A DNA stretch of 64,000 bases from Gammaproteobacteria bacterium (GTDB lineage: Bacteria > Pseudomonadota > Gammaproteobacteria > Competibacterales > Competibacteraceae): assembly GCA_024235095.1 (NCBI GenBank), contig JACKNC010000001.1, forward strand, positions 1,711,501-1,775,500. Direction: 5' to 3'. Positions 1 through 8,540 of the stretch are shown here, one piece after another; the stretch's first letter is position 1, and the number at the start of each line of letters is the position of its first letter. The notes under the pieces were generated by a model. That model saw nothing but the letters and a program-made list of their open reading frames with translations. It ran no database searches and was not told the DNA's origin. The position numbers were made by a program, and so were the translations under genes.

Positions 1-131
1 TATCCCCGTTGCCTGAAGTGCGATTTAATCCGGCTCCAGCGAAGTTGGAATGGGAGGATGGACAATTGGCCGTGGAAAGGTTGTATGAGGCGCCTCTGGG
101 GGCACTATTCCGGGTAACAGGGAACTCATAG
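1..131 (+). CDS. C-terminal end of an unidentified protein (partial)
   Basis: An open frame enters from the left edge (codons in phase with base 3) and ends at TAG 129-131. It gives about 42 residues, including SPLPEVRFNPAPAKLEWED and a final ALFRVTGNS. No family can be recognised from this tail. The next gene starts only a few bases later, so the two are probably co-transcribed. It could be the end of an envelope or glycan-related protein, given the polytopic membrane protein that follows, but that is only inference from position. Confidence 0.55.
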   Translation, partial: SPLPEVRFNPAPAKLEWEDGQLAVERLYEAPLGALFRVTGNS

Positions 132-134
132 TTG

Positions 135-1559
135 ATGGAAGGGTTCCGGGTGGGGTTAGCACTGATTATCCCGTGGTTGGCTGGGACGTTATGGGTGCGG
201 GCGCTTTGGCGGGATGCGCGACCGGGTGTTTGGCCACTGGCGCTGGGTTATGGTTATTTGTTGGGCGGATTGGCGACCGTGTTGCTGCTGCGTGCGCAGG
301 CTGCCGCAGGTTTACCGATGGACTTTGCCGGTCCCTTGATCGTTTTAGGACTGCTGGCGCTGGCGGGGAGCGGGTTGGCGTGGCGGCGCATCCTATCCGC
401 TCATCCTGACCTTCCTCCACAAAAGGCGAAGGCGCCTGATGAAACCTGGCAAACCCTCCTGTTCATTTTGCTGCTGGGCTGGCTGAGTTGGCGGTGCTTT
501 GGATTGGCGCAGGAAATCGAGTGGCGTCCCCTGTATCCCTGGGACGCCTGGACAACCTGGATGGTGCGCGCCAAAGTCTGGTCGGAGTTGCAGCAATGGG
601 TTCCGTTCGTCGATCCGCAAACCTGGCTTACGAGCGCTCACGGTTCGGCCTATACCCTTGCAGCCTGGAATTATCCTGAAACCGTGTCGTTGCTGGCGTT
701 GTGGCCAACGCTGGCGTTTGGCGCATGGAATGAAACGGTTGCCCTGCTACCCTGGTTGGGAATTGCTGTCGCGCTCGGTTGCGGATTTTACGGTCAGGCG
801 CGACTCTGGGGCGTGTCGCCACTGGTTGCGCTGATTTTCGTCTGGCTCTTGCTGTCGCTACCGATACTGGACACGCATGTCGCCCTGGCCGGTTATGCCG
901 ATTTGTGGCTGGCGGCAACCTTCGGATTGGCGGTTTGCGCGTTCTTGCAATGGGCGCGGACCCGCGATCCGTGGCAAGGCATATTGGCGTTGCTGTTAGC
1001 CTTGGCCTGTCCCTGGATCAAGCATGAGGGTCTGGTCTGGGCGTCGCTGTTATTACCGGCGGCGGTCTGGGTATGGACGCCGCGTCGCTACTGGCCGTGG
1101 CTGATCGGTGGATTCATCCTGTTGCTGGTAGGCTGGTGGGCGGCGGGCGGGTTTACTTTTAACATTGCGGGCTTGGGTAAAATCCAGTTGACCCCGAATA
1201 TCATCCGATTGCCGCTGGTGGGCCGGTTCGAGCTGCATTACCACGATGTCTGGGGACCTGTCATTCGTAACCTGCTGTTGCTCGGCAACTGGCATTTATT
1301 CGGCTATCTGTTGCTGGCCACCTTACTGATGAGTCTTCCAGGCATCTTCGCGGAGCCGTGGCGAATGGCGGGAGCGATGCTGGTTATTGCCGGGCTACTG
1401 GTGTTATTTATCCTATTCTTTCTTACGGACGCTCATCATTGGGCGCGGCAGTACACCAGCATTAACCGAGTATTCCTCCATTTCGTCCCAGCTTTGTTAT
1501 TCTGGATCATGACCATGTTGCATATCAAGGTTCCGACAACCCCGACCGAATCCCTATGA
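135..1559 (+). CDS. Polytopic membrane protein, glycosyltransferase-like (unassigned)
   Basis: About 474 residues, very hydrophobic, with roughly ten or more predicted membrane spans. One example is the first span, ending near WLAGTLWVRALW; others lie around residues 60-80, 105-120, 215-260 and 290-340. A polar loop with WRPLYPWDAWTTWMVRAKVW sits after an early span, as in dolichyl-phosphate-mannose or ArnT-like GT-C transferases, where acidic loop residues bind the lipid-linked sugar. No diagnostic motif is clear, so the family is an inference. TTG at 132 directly precedes ATG 135; the ATG is preferred. The stop overlaps the ATG of the next gene (ATGA), which suggests translational coupling. 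Confidence 0.65.
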   Translation: MEGFRVGLALIIPWLAGTLWVRALWRDARPGVWPLALGYGYLLGGLATVLLLRAQAAAGLPMDFAGPLIVLGLLALAGSGLAWRRILSAHPDLPPQKAKAPDETWQTLLFILLLGWLSWRCFGLAQEIEWRPLYPWDAWTTWMVRAKVWSELQQWVPFVDPQTWLTSAHGSAYTLAAWNYPETVSLLALWPTLAFGAWNETVALLPWLGIAVALGCGFYGQARLWGVSPLVALIFVWLLLSLPILDTHVALAGYADLWLAATFGLAVCAFLQWARTRDPWQGILALLLALACPWIKHEGLVWASLLLPAAVWVWTPRRYWPWLIGGFILLLVGWWAAGGFTFNIAGLGKIQLTPNIIRLPLVGRFELHYHDVWGPVIRNLLLLGNWHLFGYLLLATLLMSLPGIFAEPWRMAGAMLVIAGLLVLFILFFLTDAHHWARQYTSINRVFLHFVPALLFWIMTMLHIKVPTTPTESL

Positions 1560-2719
1560 ACTGGCCTAATACTCCCCTTACCGAGCGACTTCACATTCGC
1601 TATCCCATTATCCAGGCGCCCATGGCTGGCGGTCCTGGCGCCCCTCATCTGGTTGCAGCAGTCTCTAACGCCGGGGGATTAGGTTGCCTGGCGGGCGGCT
1701 ACCTGTGGCCCGACGCCCTGCTTCAGACCATTTCCGAGGTGCGCAACCTGACGGATCAACCGTTTGCAGTCAATTTATCGGCGGGACATCCGGCTAAAGT
1801 GGATGCTGAACGCATCGCCCGCGCCGGTGAGTTACTGGCGCCCTATCGCGCTGAATTGGGTTTATCAGCCGAATTGCCTCCTTTGCCGGAATTGCCGGGG
1901 TTCGATGAGCAACTCGACGTGATTCTGGAAACCCGGATACCTGCGCTGAGCTTCACCTTCGGCATACCTGACGCTCAGTGTTTGAACCTGCTGCGGGAAG
2001 CGGGCATTACCCTGCTGGGCGCTGCTACTCACTTGTTGGAAGCGATTGTCCTAGAAGAAAGCGGCGTCGATTTCATCATCGCCCAGGGCGCTGAGGCTGG
2101 CGGACATCGCAGCACTTTCATTGGCCACCCCGAACAGGGTTTGGTGGGTACTTTGACATTGACGCCGCTGTTGGCCAAGCATGTTTCAACACCGATTATC
2201 GCGGCGGGCGGCATTATGGATGGACGCGGCATCGCCGCTGCATGGATGTTGGGCGCAGCCGGAGTACAAATGGGCACGGCTTTTCTGGCCTGTCCGGAAA
2301 GCGGCGCTCATCCCGCCTATAAGGCGCTGTTGAGTCAAGGCAGCGAAATCGCCACCACACTCAGTCGGGTCTTTACTGGCCGTCATGGTCGGGTGCTTCG
2401 CAACCGCCTGGTCAACGAGTTGCACACCTGTGAGGCCGATTTGCCCGGATTTCCGCTGCAACTCTTTCTAACCCAGGATTTGCGGCAAGCCGCTGCTGAA
2501 CGGGGCCTGACGGACTTTATGGCCTTGTGGGCCGGCCAGGGATGTCATCTGTGCGAAGAGCGATCCGCAACCGAGTTGATCGCCGCCTGGGTAGAGCAAA
2601 CATCAAATCTGCTAGGCAGGAACGAACCGCCCCTGGAATCTGTTCATGCATTGCAACCCATTGTCGATCAGGAGAAAGCGGTCGATAACGATCCCGTCGA
2701 TCCCGGTTGCTTCATTTAA
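1556..2719 (+). CDS. Nitronate monooxygenase / 2-nitropropane dioxygenase-like FMN oxidoreductase
   Basis: This 387-residue protein matches the NPD/nitronate monooxygenase family (COG2070), FMN-dependent TIM-barrel enzymes that oxidise alkyl nitronates. Visible marks are the N-terminal RYPIIQAPMAGG, the GAEAGGHRSTFIGH segment that in this family carries the active-site histidine, and the phosphate-binding AAGGIMDGRGIAAAWMLGAAG followed by QMGTAFL. The related enoyl-ACP reductase FabK shares this fold, so the exact substrate is uncertain. The start overlaps the preceding stop by 4 bases, suggesting coupling. The stop shares TTAA with the convergent ampD stop. Confidence 0.85.
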   Translation: MNWPNTPLTERLHIRYPIIQAPMAGGPGAPHLVAAVSNAGGLGCLAGGYLWPDALLQTISEVRNLTDQPFAVNLSAGHPAKVDAERIARAGELLAPYRAELGLSAELPPLPELPGFDEQLDVILETRIPALSFTFGIPDAQCLNLLREAGITLLGAATHLLEAIVLEESGVDFIIAQGAEAGGHRSTFIGHPEQGLVGTLTLTPLLAKHVSTPIIAAGGIMDGRGIAAAWMLGAAGVQMGTAFLACPESGAHPAYKALLSQGSEIATTLSRVFTGRHGRVLRNRLVNELHTCEADLPGFPLQLFLTQDLRQAAAERGLTDFMALWAGQGCHLCEERSATELIAAWVEQTSNLLGRNEPPLESVHALQPIVDQEKAVDNDPVDPGCFI

Positions 2720-3276
2720 TCGGTCTGTTCCTCCAGCAGCCGGCGCAACCGTCGCCAGTCGAATGCCGGACCGGGATCGGTCTTGCGGCCTGGCGCGATG
2801 TCGGCATGACCCGCTAACCGGTTCGGCAGGATAGCAGGATAAGCTTCCCGCAACGTGCGAATGACGGTGGCCAGCGCTGGATATTGGCGGTCATCATAGG
2901 GAAGAGTGTCAGCGCCTTCCAGTTCAACGCCAATACTGAAGTCGTTGCAACGGCGGCGGCCCGCGTAAATCGATTCGCCGGCATGCCAGGCCCGATGATG
3001 ACAAGATACATATTGCGTTAATTGACCGTCGCGGCGGATCAATAGATGCGCTGAAACCCGCAAGCCAGCGATGGCGGCGAAATAGGGATGCGCTGTTGGA
3101 TCAAGCGTATTGGTAAACAGCGCATCGATCCAGGAACCGCCAAACTCTCCAGGCGGCAGGCTAATGCCATGCACCACGATTAAGTCGATGCGACAACCTG
3201 CTGGACGCTCATCCCAATTTGGGGAACATACGTGCCGCGCGGCGTCCAGCCATCCGGTCAGTGCATCAACCCGCAT
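2716..3276 (-). CDS. ampD: 1,6-anhydro-N-acetylmuramyl-L-alanine amidase AmpD
   Basis: 186 residues, the normal AmpD length. AmpD is a cytosolic zinc amidase that removes the stem peptide from anhydro-muropeptides during cell-wall recycling and so lowers the AmpR-inducing ligand. The sequence shows VVHGISLPPGEFGG (zinc ligand His36), the CHHRAWHAG segment, a conserved Glu in SIGVELEGAD, and GHADIAPGRKTDPG, which supplies the other His and Asp ligands. It starts 3 bases after the stop of the upstream EAL-domain gene, so the two probably form an operon. The RBS-like TAAGGG abuts the ATG, unusually close. Confidence 0.93.
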   Translation of the reverse strand: MRVDALTGWLDAARHVCSPNWDERPAGCRIDLIVVHGISLPPGEFGGSWIDALFTNTLDPTAHPYFAAIAGLRVSAHLLIRRDGQLTQYVSCHHRAWHAGESIYAGRRRCNDFSIGVELEGADTLPYDDRQYPALATVIRTLREAYPAILPNRLAGHADIAPGRKTDPGPAFDWRRLRRLLEEQTD

Positions 3277-3279
3277 CCC

Positions 3280-5751
3280 TTACAACACCGTCTGATCGAA
3301 GTCGTAGCTCATGTCGGTATGGGGTCTCTGCAGGAAAAAGCCCTGGACATAGTTGATGCCGGACGACCAGAGCACTGGCAGGGTCATGGCGTCCTCAATG
3401 CTGGTTACGATGATCGTCATGCCCAAGGCGCTCAGGGTGCGCGCCAGCTGAGTGAGTTCCTCCTGGCGAGCCTTGTTATTGAGCAGGTCATCGGTAAACC
3501 GCGCGTCCAGCTTGATGTAGTCAGCCTGCAGAGTCTGAGCAAGCGCCTGGGAGTGTTCATGACCGCTAAAATGATCCAGGGAAACGCCACAACCCAGCTT
3601 TTTGAGTTCAAGCAGGAATGGCTGCAGAACGGGCTTATACACCTCAGCCGTGGTTTCGGTCATTTCAAATACCAGACTGGCCGCCGGAACCCCGGTTTTT
3701 TGCAACCCCCCCTGCAACCAGTGCAGAAACTCCTCATCCTGCAAAATAGTCGGGGAAATATTGATGAACAAGACCACCGACTGACCGCGCTTCTGCCGCT
3801 GGCGCAAGACTCGAATTGAATGCGCAATCACCCAACGATCGAGCACCATGCCAATCCGGTGGCGCTTGACCAGGCTAAATACTGTCTCTGGCAGAATTTC
3901 CCAGCCCTCATGATTACGCATCCGCAGTAACACTTCGTAGCGTTCGGTCGTATCGCCGCGCAGGCTGACAATCGGCTGGAATAGCAGGTTCATCCGCTGC
4001 TGCTGCACGGATTCGCGAATTTCATCCAGCAACCGGCGCTGCTGCGGGCTGGTCGTATCCTGTTCGACACTGCGGCCATGATGCACATGAATTCGAGTGT
4101 CCTTACCCTCTCGGGCCATGCCGCAAGCCAGATCCGCCTGTTGAATTAGCACCGCCGCCTCGCGCAAGGCGGGACCGGCAATGCTAATGCCAATGCTGGT
4201 GCGCAACTCAAAATTCCCATTGTTTAACCGATAGGGGTCGGTTTCCAATGCAGTTTGCACGGCTTGAGCCGTTGCAGGCAGCGCCTCCTGACCTGTAAAC
4301 CCGAGCAGGACTGTGAAGACCGCATCGCTGAATCGTGCGGTGATCGCGTCAGTTCCCAGGGTGGTTTGCAGGCGTTTGGCGGCCTGCTCAACGACATCAT
4401 CGGCCGCGGCCACATCGTGGCTTTCGAGTGATCGCAAGTTATCCAATGTAATTAACATTATGGCTGTTGATTGTGCATTGGCGTAGGTCGCAACCAGCGC
4501 CCGCTCCAGGTAGGCCAGAAAGTAGGGACGATTGTATAGACCGCTTACGGTATCCCGATGGCTGAGCTGGCTGAATTTGTAATGGAGGCCACGACCCTGT
4601 CGTAGCCGCTTGGCTACCGCAGTGGAAAGCAATTCCGGATTGGGGGGGTTGCCAAGCAACGCCTCGCCGCTGAGGTTCGTGGCGGACAGGCGCTGAGCCG
4701 TTTCCGGCTGCGCTGACATGAGCACGACTGGCAACTCGCGAAACAATTCATGTTGCCGGATGGCCTGAGCCAGACTCAGGCCATCCAGATCCTTTAGATC
4801 GAGACTCAGGATCAGGAGATTAGGTTGGAAATGGCGCAGCGCTGGCAAAACTTGCAGGGGTTGAGCCAGCACTTGGGTCGCCATGCCGCGAATTTCCAAC
4901 CAGCGGGCGATTTCACGAGTAGCCGGCAGTTGATCGTCAACGATCAATACGCGCTGGCTCAAGGGTTTCAATACGCGCTCATCCAGCGCTTCCAGGAGCA
5001 TGGGAATATCCACCGGCTTGGTAAAGTAGCCGGCGCCGCCTGCTTTGACTGCTTCAATTCGGGCAGTAATATCGCCGCGATCAGCCAGAAAGAACAACGG
5101 AATATCCGGCGTCAGCAACGACCGTAATTCCATGATCTCGCGGAAAGTGGTCTGCTGATCAGCGGCGTAATCCAGATCAACGATCAAAGCCGCCGGTTTT
5201 TCTGACTGTTCCAGCAGGGGGCGAACTTTGCTCAGATTCGCGAAAAACCGGGTCTGAAAACCACCTCGTTGCTCAAGTTTGCGTCCCAGGTCGTGCATCG
5301 GTTCCTGAGCCGTTAGCCAGAGCGCCGGCGGTGCAAACACAGGTGTGCCGGTCGAGGATGAAAGTCCGCGTCTACGACTGTTAATAAATAGTGGTGTGGT
5401 GATGGTCTCAATTGGGCGGTGGGTTTCCGGTTCGTTGGCGCGGGCGCTGCCCATGGGCGCCGCGCGACAGAGCGCATCCAGCACCGCCATCAACCGTTCC
5501 CGCTCGGCGCCTCTTGGCAGCTCGCCTTTCTCCAGACCGGCTTTGATCTGCTCTTCGAGCCGTCCGGCCAATGTCGTGATGCGGTGGCATTCCGGCAATG
5601 GGCGGGCCAGAGTCAGGATATCCTGGGCCGCCCGCAGCAATAGCACAAAGAATTCCTGGCTCCATTTAATGTAAACAAGCTTTTCGGCGAGATCACCGAT
5701 GCGTTGTAACTTGCTGGTCAGCGCTTCTGGAAAAGCGGGTTTCGATTCCAT
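3280..5751 (-). CDS. Response regulator with degenerate GGDEF and EAL domains
   Basis: About 823 residues from ATG 5751, which has AGGACC just upstream; an in-frame ATG at 5781 would add ten residues. Domain order: a helical N-terminus, a first receiver-like domain (ALIVDLDYAAD), a second receiver domain (RVLIVDDQLPATRE), a GGDEF-type domain starting at GLYNRPYFLAYLERAL, then an EAL domain starting near LLFQPIVSLRGD. The GGDEF signature is replaced by ARFSDAVF, and EAL by EVL. The usual DDFG metal-site motif reads LDHFSG. I infer a c-di-GMP receptor or scaffold, in the manner of FimX/LapD, not an active cyclase or phosphodiesterase. ampD lies directly downstream. Confidence 0.85.
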   Translation of the reverse strand: MESKPAFPEALTSKLQRIGDLAEKLVYIKWSQEFFVLLLRAAQDILTLARPLPECHRITTLAGRLEEQIKAGLEKGELPRGAERERLMAVLDALCRAAPMGSARANEPETHRPIETITTPLFINSRRRGLSSSTGTPVFAPPALWLTAQEPMHDLGRKLEQRGGFQTRFFANLSKVRPLLEQSEKPAALIVDLDYAADQQTTFREIMELRSLLTPDIPLFFLADRGDITARIEAVKAGGAGYFTKPVDIPMLLEALDERVLKPLSQRVLIVDDQLPATREIARWLEIRGMATQVLAQPLQVLPALRHFQPNLLILSLDLKDLDGLSLAQAIRQHELFRELPVVLMSAQPETAQRLSATNLSGEALLGNPPNPELLSTAVAKRLRQGRGLHYKFSQLSHRDTVSGLYNRPYFLAYLERALVATYANAQSTAIMLITLDNLRSLESHDVAAADDVVEQAAKRLQTTLGTDAITARFSDAVFTVLLGFTGQEALPATAQAVQTALETDPYRLNNGNFELRTSIGISIAGPALREAAVLIQQADLACGMAREGKDTRIHVHHGRSVEQDTTSPQQRRLLDEIRESVQQQRMNLLFQPIVSLRGDTTERYEVLLRMRNHEGWEILPETVFSLVKRHRIGMVLDRWVIAHSIRVLRQRQKRGQSVVLFINISPTILQDEEFLHWLQGGLQKTGVPAASLVFEMTETTAEVYKPVLQPFLLELKKLGCGVSLDHFSGHEHSQALAQTLQADYIKLDARFTDDLLNNKARQEELTQLARTLSALGMTIIVTSIEDAMTLPVLWSSGINYVQGFFLQRPHTDMSYDFDQTVL

Positions 5752-5853
5752 GAGAGGTCCTGGCGACAGGCATGAAGCCATTATCAGCTCTTGATGAGCT
5801 ACTTTATAGTTATTATATCGACTCAGTATGGATGTTTCAGATTTTCGAGCAGG

Positions 5854-6612
5854 CTAGTGGGCTGACACAGAAGTTTTGACAGGTTCAGAGGTTTCTAGGT
5901 CCACCGGGGTTTCAGAAGATTTCAAGGGAGGATAGAGGCGCTTGAGTTTGACCCGGGCCAAGTCGGTGCCGAACTGCCAGTGGATTTTGGTCTGACGTAG
6001 GTTGCGTGGGCCTTGCCAAGCGGCGATTTCCTTCCGCAAAGTTTCGAGGTTCGCAATGCGGCGATTCAAACACTGGCCGGCGAGAACAGCGAACTCACAT
6101 TCCGCCATATTGAGCCAACTGCCATGCTTGGGGGTGTAATGAAATTCGAGCTTGCGGGTGATCCGGCGGGCTTCCTCTGGAGAAAAGACACTATACAAGG
6201 CCGCAGGAGTGTGGGTATTGAGGTTATCCACGACCAACCGGATTCGCTCCGCCTTCGGAAAGTACACATCAACGAGTTGCTGCATTTGCTGGGCAAAATC
6301 GCGTTTGGTGCGCTGTTTCGTGACATTAACATGACGCCACCCGCGCAAGGGTTGTACGAATAGAAATAAATTGGCGGTGCCTTCGCGTTTGTATTCACAG
6401 TCATAGCGCGCCGGTTGACCCGGGCGGGCGGGTTGAGGACAGCGGGTTTCGCTGGTCAATTGCACCGGACTTTCATCGAAGCACACTTGGGGGTATTGAG
6501 GATCATCGGGTTCGGCGTACAGGTCCAACACATCCTCCATATGCCAAACATAATCGGGACTGACACTGGGAATACACCATTCTTGACGTTGCCAGGGTTT
6601 GAGGTCGTTTTT
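5854..6612 (-). CDS. IS630 transposase, catalytic DDE frame (orfB)
   Basis: This frame is open from the A-run at 6612 and holds the DDE domain: CFDESPVQLT (first Asp), LVVDNLNTHTP (second Asp) and HYTPKHGSWLNMAECEF (Glu). The first ATG in frame is 6540, but homology starts right at the slippage site, so it is probably expressed only as a fusion of about 391 residues with orfA. The reading frame runs through the terminal inverted repeat. Its stop, TAG 5854-5856, is made from the TA target duplication plus one flanking base, so the element itself carries no stop codon. Confidence 0.85.
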   Translation of the reverse strand, partial: KNDLKPWQRQEWCIPSVSPDYVWHMEDVLDLYAEPDDPQYPQVCFDESPVQLTSETRCPQPARPGQPARYDCEYKREGTANLFLFVQPLRGWRHVNVTKQRTKRDFAQQMQQLVDVYFPKAERIRLVVDNLNTHTPAALYSVFSPEEARRITRKLEFHYTPKHGSWLNMAECEFAVLAGQCLNRRIANLETLRKEIAAWQGPRNLRQTKIHWQFGTDLARVKLKRLYPPLKSSETPVDLETSEPVKTSVSAH

Positions 6613-7099
6613 TTAAGGATGCGCCGCACACTCTCACGGGAAATGGCTTCGATGGGCCGGAGTTCCATGAAGCGGTCCGCTAACAATTGGAGAGTCCACT
6701 GACAACGGCCAGCGGGCGGGGTACTACAGGCCAAGGCGACCAGAAAGGCGGCCTGTTTGCCGGTCAAGGCCGGGGGCAAACCGACTCGTGGCCGCTCGCT
6801 TAACGCCGCCAGCAACCCTTCGTCGACAAACCGTTGACGGGTACGATGAACGGTCGAAATCCCCAAGTGAAGGCTTTGGGCAATGGCCTCATCCGTCGCC
6901 CCTTCCGCAGCCTGCAGCAACACATGGGCACGGGCAACCTTGCGCGCCGCTGCCTTGCCTTTATGAATGACCTTCAGCAGGTCTTCCCGCTCCTCTTCAG
7001 TTAGATCAACCAGATACTTGTGGGCCATGGTGATTCCTCCTGTTGATCTCAACCATAGGGCACCCACCGCTACCTGTCAAAACTTCTGTGTCAGCCCAC
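5857..7099 (-). mobile_element. IS630-family insertion sequence (first copy)
   Basis: A 1243-bp element bounded by perfect 27-bp terminal inverted repeats at 5857-5883 and 7073-7099 (each beginning GTGGGCTGACACAG read inward). TA dinucleotides flank it at 5855-5856 and 7100-7101, the expected target duplication of IS630/Tc1 elements. The reconstructed empty site is GGCTAGCTGG. It carries one transposase in two frames. It inserted about 30 bp upstream of the phasin -35 box, leaving that promoter whole. Perfect repeats suggest a recent insertion. Confidence 0.93.
6456..7028 (-). CDS. IS630 transposase, N-terminal frame (orfA)
   Basis: Begins at ATG 7028 (MAHKYLVDLTEEERED) with AGGAGG seven bases upstream; an upstream in-frame start at 7067 lacks such support. 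The product has the helix-turn-helix DNA-binding region of IS630 transposases (ATDEAIAQSLHLGISTVHRT). It runs in homologous frame until RILKK, where a run of seven A (complement of 6608-6614) occurs. Beyond that the frame is non-homologous and ends at 6456. A -1 shift on the A run joins it to the catalytic frame. This could be programmed frameshifting, transcriptional slippage or an inactivating mutation. Confidence 0.85.
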   Translation of the reverse strand: MAHKYLVDLTEEEREDLLKVIHKGKAAARKVARAHVLLQAAEGATDEAIAQSLHLGISTVHRTRQRFVDEGLLAALSERPRVGLPPALTGKQAAFLVALACSTPPAGRCQWTLQLLADRFMELRPIEAISRESVRRILKKTTSNPGNVKNGVFPVSVPIMFGIWRMCWTCTPNPMILNTPKCASMKVRCN

Positions 7100-7129
7100 T
7101 AGCTGGGTATTTCGATATTGTGGTGGATG

Positions 7130-7158
7130 TTGCGATGCAACATATTTTCTGCTATAAA
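7130..7158 (+). promoter_or_regulatory. Predicted sigma-70 promoter of the phasin gene, with overlapping dyad
   Basis: TTGCGA (7130-7135), a 17-base spacer and TATAAA (7153-7158) precede the phasin start by about 30 bases. A perfect dyad GTTGC-GAT-GCAAC at 7129-7141 overlaps the -35 box. TGC-rich dyads are known binding sites of the PHA repressor PhaR in other bacteria, so this may be an operator; that is inference. Confidence 0.5.
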
Positions 7159-7188
7159 TGAACTTTGTATGTCGTCAAAGGAGATAAC

Positions 7189-7536
7189 ATGATGAATAAA
7201 ATACCTGTGGGGTTAGGTCAGCCGCTTAAGCCATTGATTGAGCCATTGACAAAGTTCAACCAGCTGATCAGTTCACAGATGGAGAAATGGGTCGCGCTGA
7301 ACATGGACAGTTTGAAAGCCTATATGGATTTAGGTATGGCTCAGTTCAAGATCGTCTTGAAAGTCCATGACGCGCACAGCTTGAGTGAATTCGCGGACAG
7401 CCAGTTTGCGATGCTGAGCTTCGTAGGTCATCGTATGTTGGACGATAGCCGCGCGCTGAACGATTGGGGATCCGATTACTGTTATCAGGCTAACCGTCTC
7501 ACGAGATCCAACTTGTTGAACCTCATACTCAAGTAG
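7189..7536 (+). CDS. Phasin family protein (PHA granule-associated)
   Basis: 115 residues from ATG 7189, chosen because AAAGGAGA lies just upstream; the open frame extends eight codons further. Phasins are small amphipathic helical proteins coating polyhydroxyalkanoate granules and controlling their size and number. The sequence shows the phasin pattern of an N-terminal PLTKFNQLISSQMEKW helix followed by LDSLK-type repeats (here NMDSLKAYMDLGMAQFK) and no membrane span. A strong terminator follows it, so it is monocistronic. An IS630 element sits upstream of its promoter. This gene is one of the signs of PHA storage in the host. Confidence 0.8.
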   Translation: MMNKIPVGLGQPLKPLIEPLTKFNQLISSQMEKWVALNMDSLKAYMDLGMAQFKIVLKVHDAHSLSEFADSQFAMLSFVGHRMLDDSRALNDWGSDYCYQANRLTRSNLLNLILK

Positions 7537-7570
7537 GAGCATCGATTTGCTTCAACCTCAGGCCGACTAC

Positions 7571-7597
7571 AAAACGCCGCCATCAAGGCGGCGTTTT
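7571..7597 (+). terminator. Rho-independent terminator after the phasin gene
   Basis: A perfect 11-bp stem, AAAACGCCGCC / GGCGGCGTTTT, with the 5-base loop ATCAA. It lies 35 bp after the phasin stop. The symmetric A and T tracts would let it act on both strands. Confidence 0.88.
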
Positions 7598-7838
7598 GCT
7601 TCCAGCTGTTTGAAATTTAGATGCTCAAGAGCGATTGGGTGGGTATAGTCCCTGTATTGACAAATTTTTGTTACAAAAAAACAGTAGCTTTTATTAAAAA
7701 TAATACATAATGTTATATAATAAGTATGTTTAAATTCAAGAATTAACTGAAAACAGCTTTGCATTGAGACGGCTATAGACTACCTTGATACCAGTTTCAT
7801 TTAGAGATTATGCATGATCTCAAATGGTGGATATCTCT

Positions 7839-8540
7839 ATGGCGCTATTACACATGATATTAATTTTCCTGATTTTAATCACATTGCCTGCGTTAGGTCA
7901 GACGGATTACCTGGGCGGTATGGCTGCCTTCGCCCAGAATGATTATCAGACCGCATTCTCGGAATGGCGTCCACTGGCCGAAAGCGGTCAGGCCGATGCG
8001 CAATTTAACCTGGGCGTCCTGTATGACAAGGGATTGGGCGTTAAACAGGATCAGACGCAGGCTGCGGATTGGTATCGGCGCGCGGCTAAGCAAGGACACG
8101 CCCAGGCGCAATATAATCTGGCGGTGCTATATGCTAGCGGTTTGGGCGTTACGCAGAATTATGCTGAAGCTGCAAGCTGGTATCGGCAGGCAGCGCTCCA
8201 GAATCTGCGGGAAGCCCAGTTCAATCTGGGTGTACTCTATGAAAACGGCTTCGGGGTTAATCGGGATTATGCGGAAGCTGCACGCTGGTACCGGCGGGCG
8301 GCCGAGCAGGGGCATGTCGCAGCCCAGAACAATCTTGGCGTCTTGTATGTGCATGGGCAGGGCGTGCCCCGCGATCCGGTCATCGCCTACGCCTGGTATG
8401 AAATCGCCGCGGCGCGCGGTAACGCCAAGGCCCGCGCCAATCGGGATCAACTGATTCGCAACCTGGAGCTGGATCAGTTACGGGAAGGCCAACAACTGGC
8501 TGAAGAGTACGCCCAGCGCTACCGGACGCCATTGCCCTAA
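7839..8540 (+). CDS. Exported Sel1-repeat (TPR-like) protein
   Basis: About 233 residues from ATG 7839. The N-terminus MALLHMILIFLILITLPALG is a signal-peptide-like hydrophobic stretch; an earlier in-frame ATG at 7824 would add five residues. It carries four to five Sel1-like repeats of 36 residues, each with the pattern AQFNLGVLY..G.GV..D...A..WYR.AA..G. Such periplasmic repeat proteins serve as protein-interaction scaffolds; no catalytic domain is present. A second, shorter paralogue lies at 22807-23334. The 180 bases upstream are strikingly AT-rich (about 7650-7740) and could hold its promoter, but I cannot assign boxes with confidence. Confidence 0.85.
   Translation: MALLHMILIFLILITLPALGQTDYLGGMAAFAQNDYQTAFSEWRPLAESGQADAQFNLGVLYDKGLGVKQDQTQAADWYRRAAKQGHAQAQYNLAVLYASGLGVTQNYAEAASWYRQAALQNLREAQFNLGVLYENGFGVNRDYAEAARWYRRAAEQGHVAAQNNLGVLYVHGQGVPRDPVIAYAWYEIAAARGNAKARANRDQLIRNLELDQLREGQQLAEEYAQRYRTPLP

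Noticed and set aside
7650..7740. AT-rich stretch with TTGACA and TATAAT-like words upstream of the Sel1 gene
   Set aside because: The boxes are not at promoter spacing; no confident promoter or RNA gene can be called.
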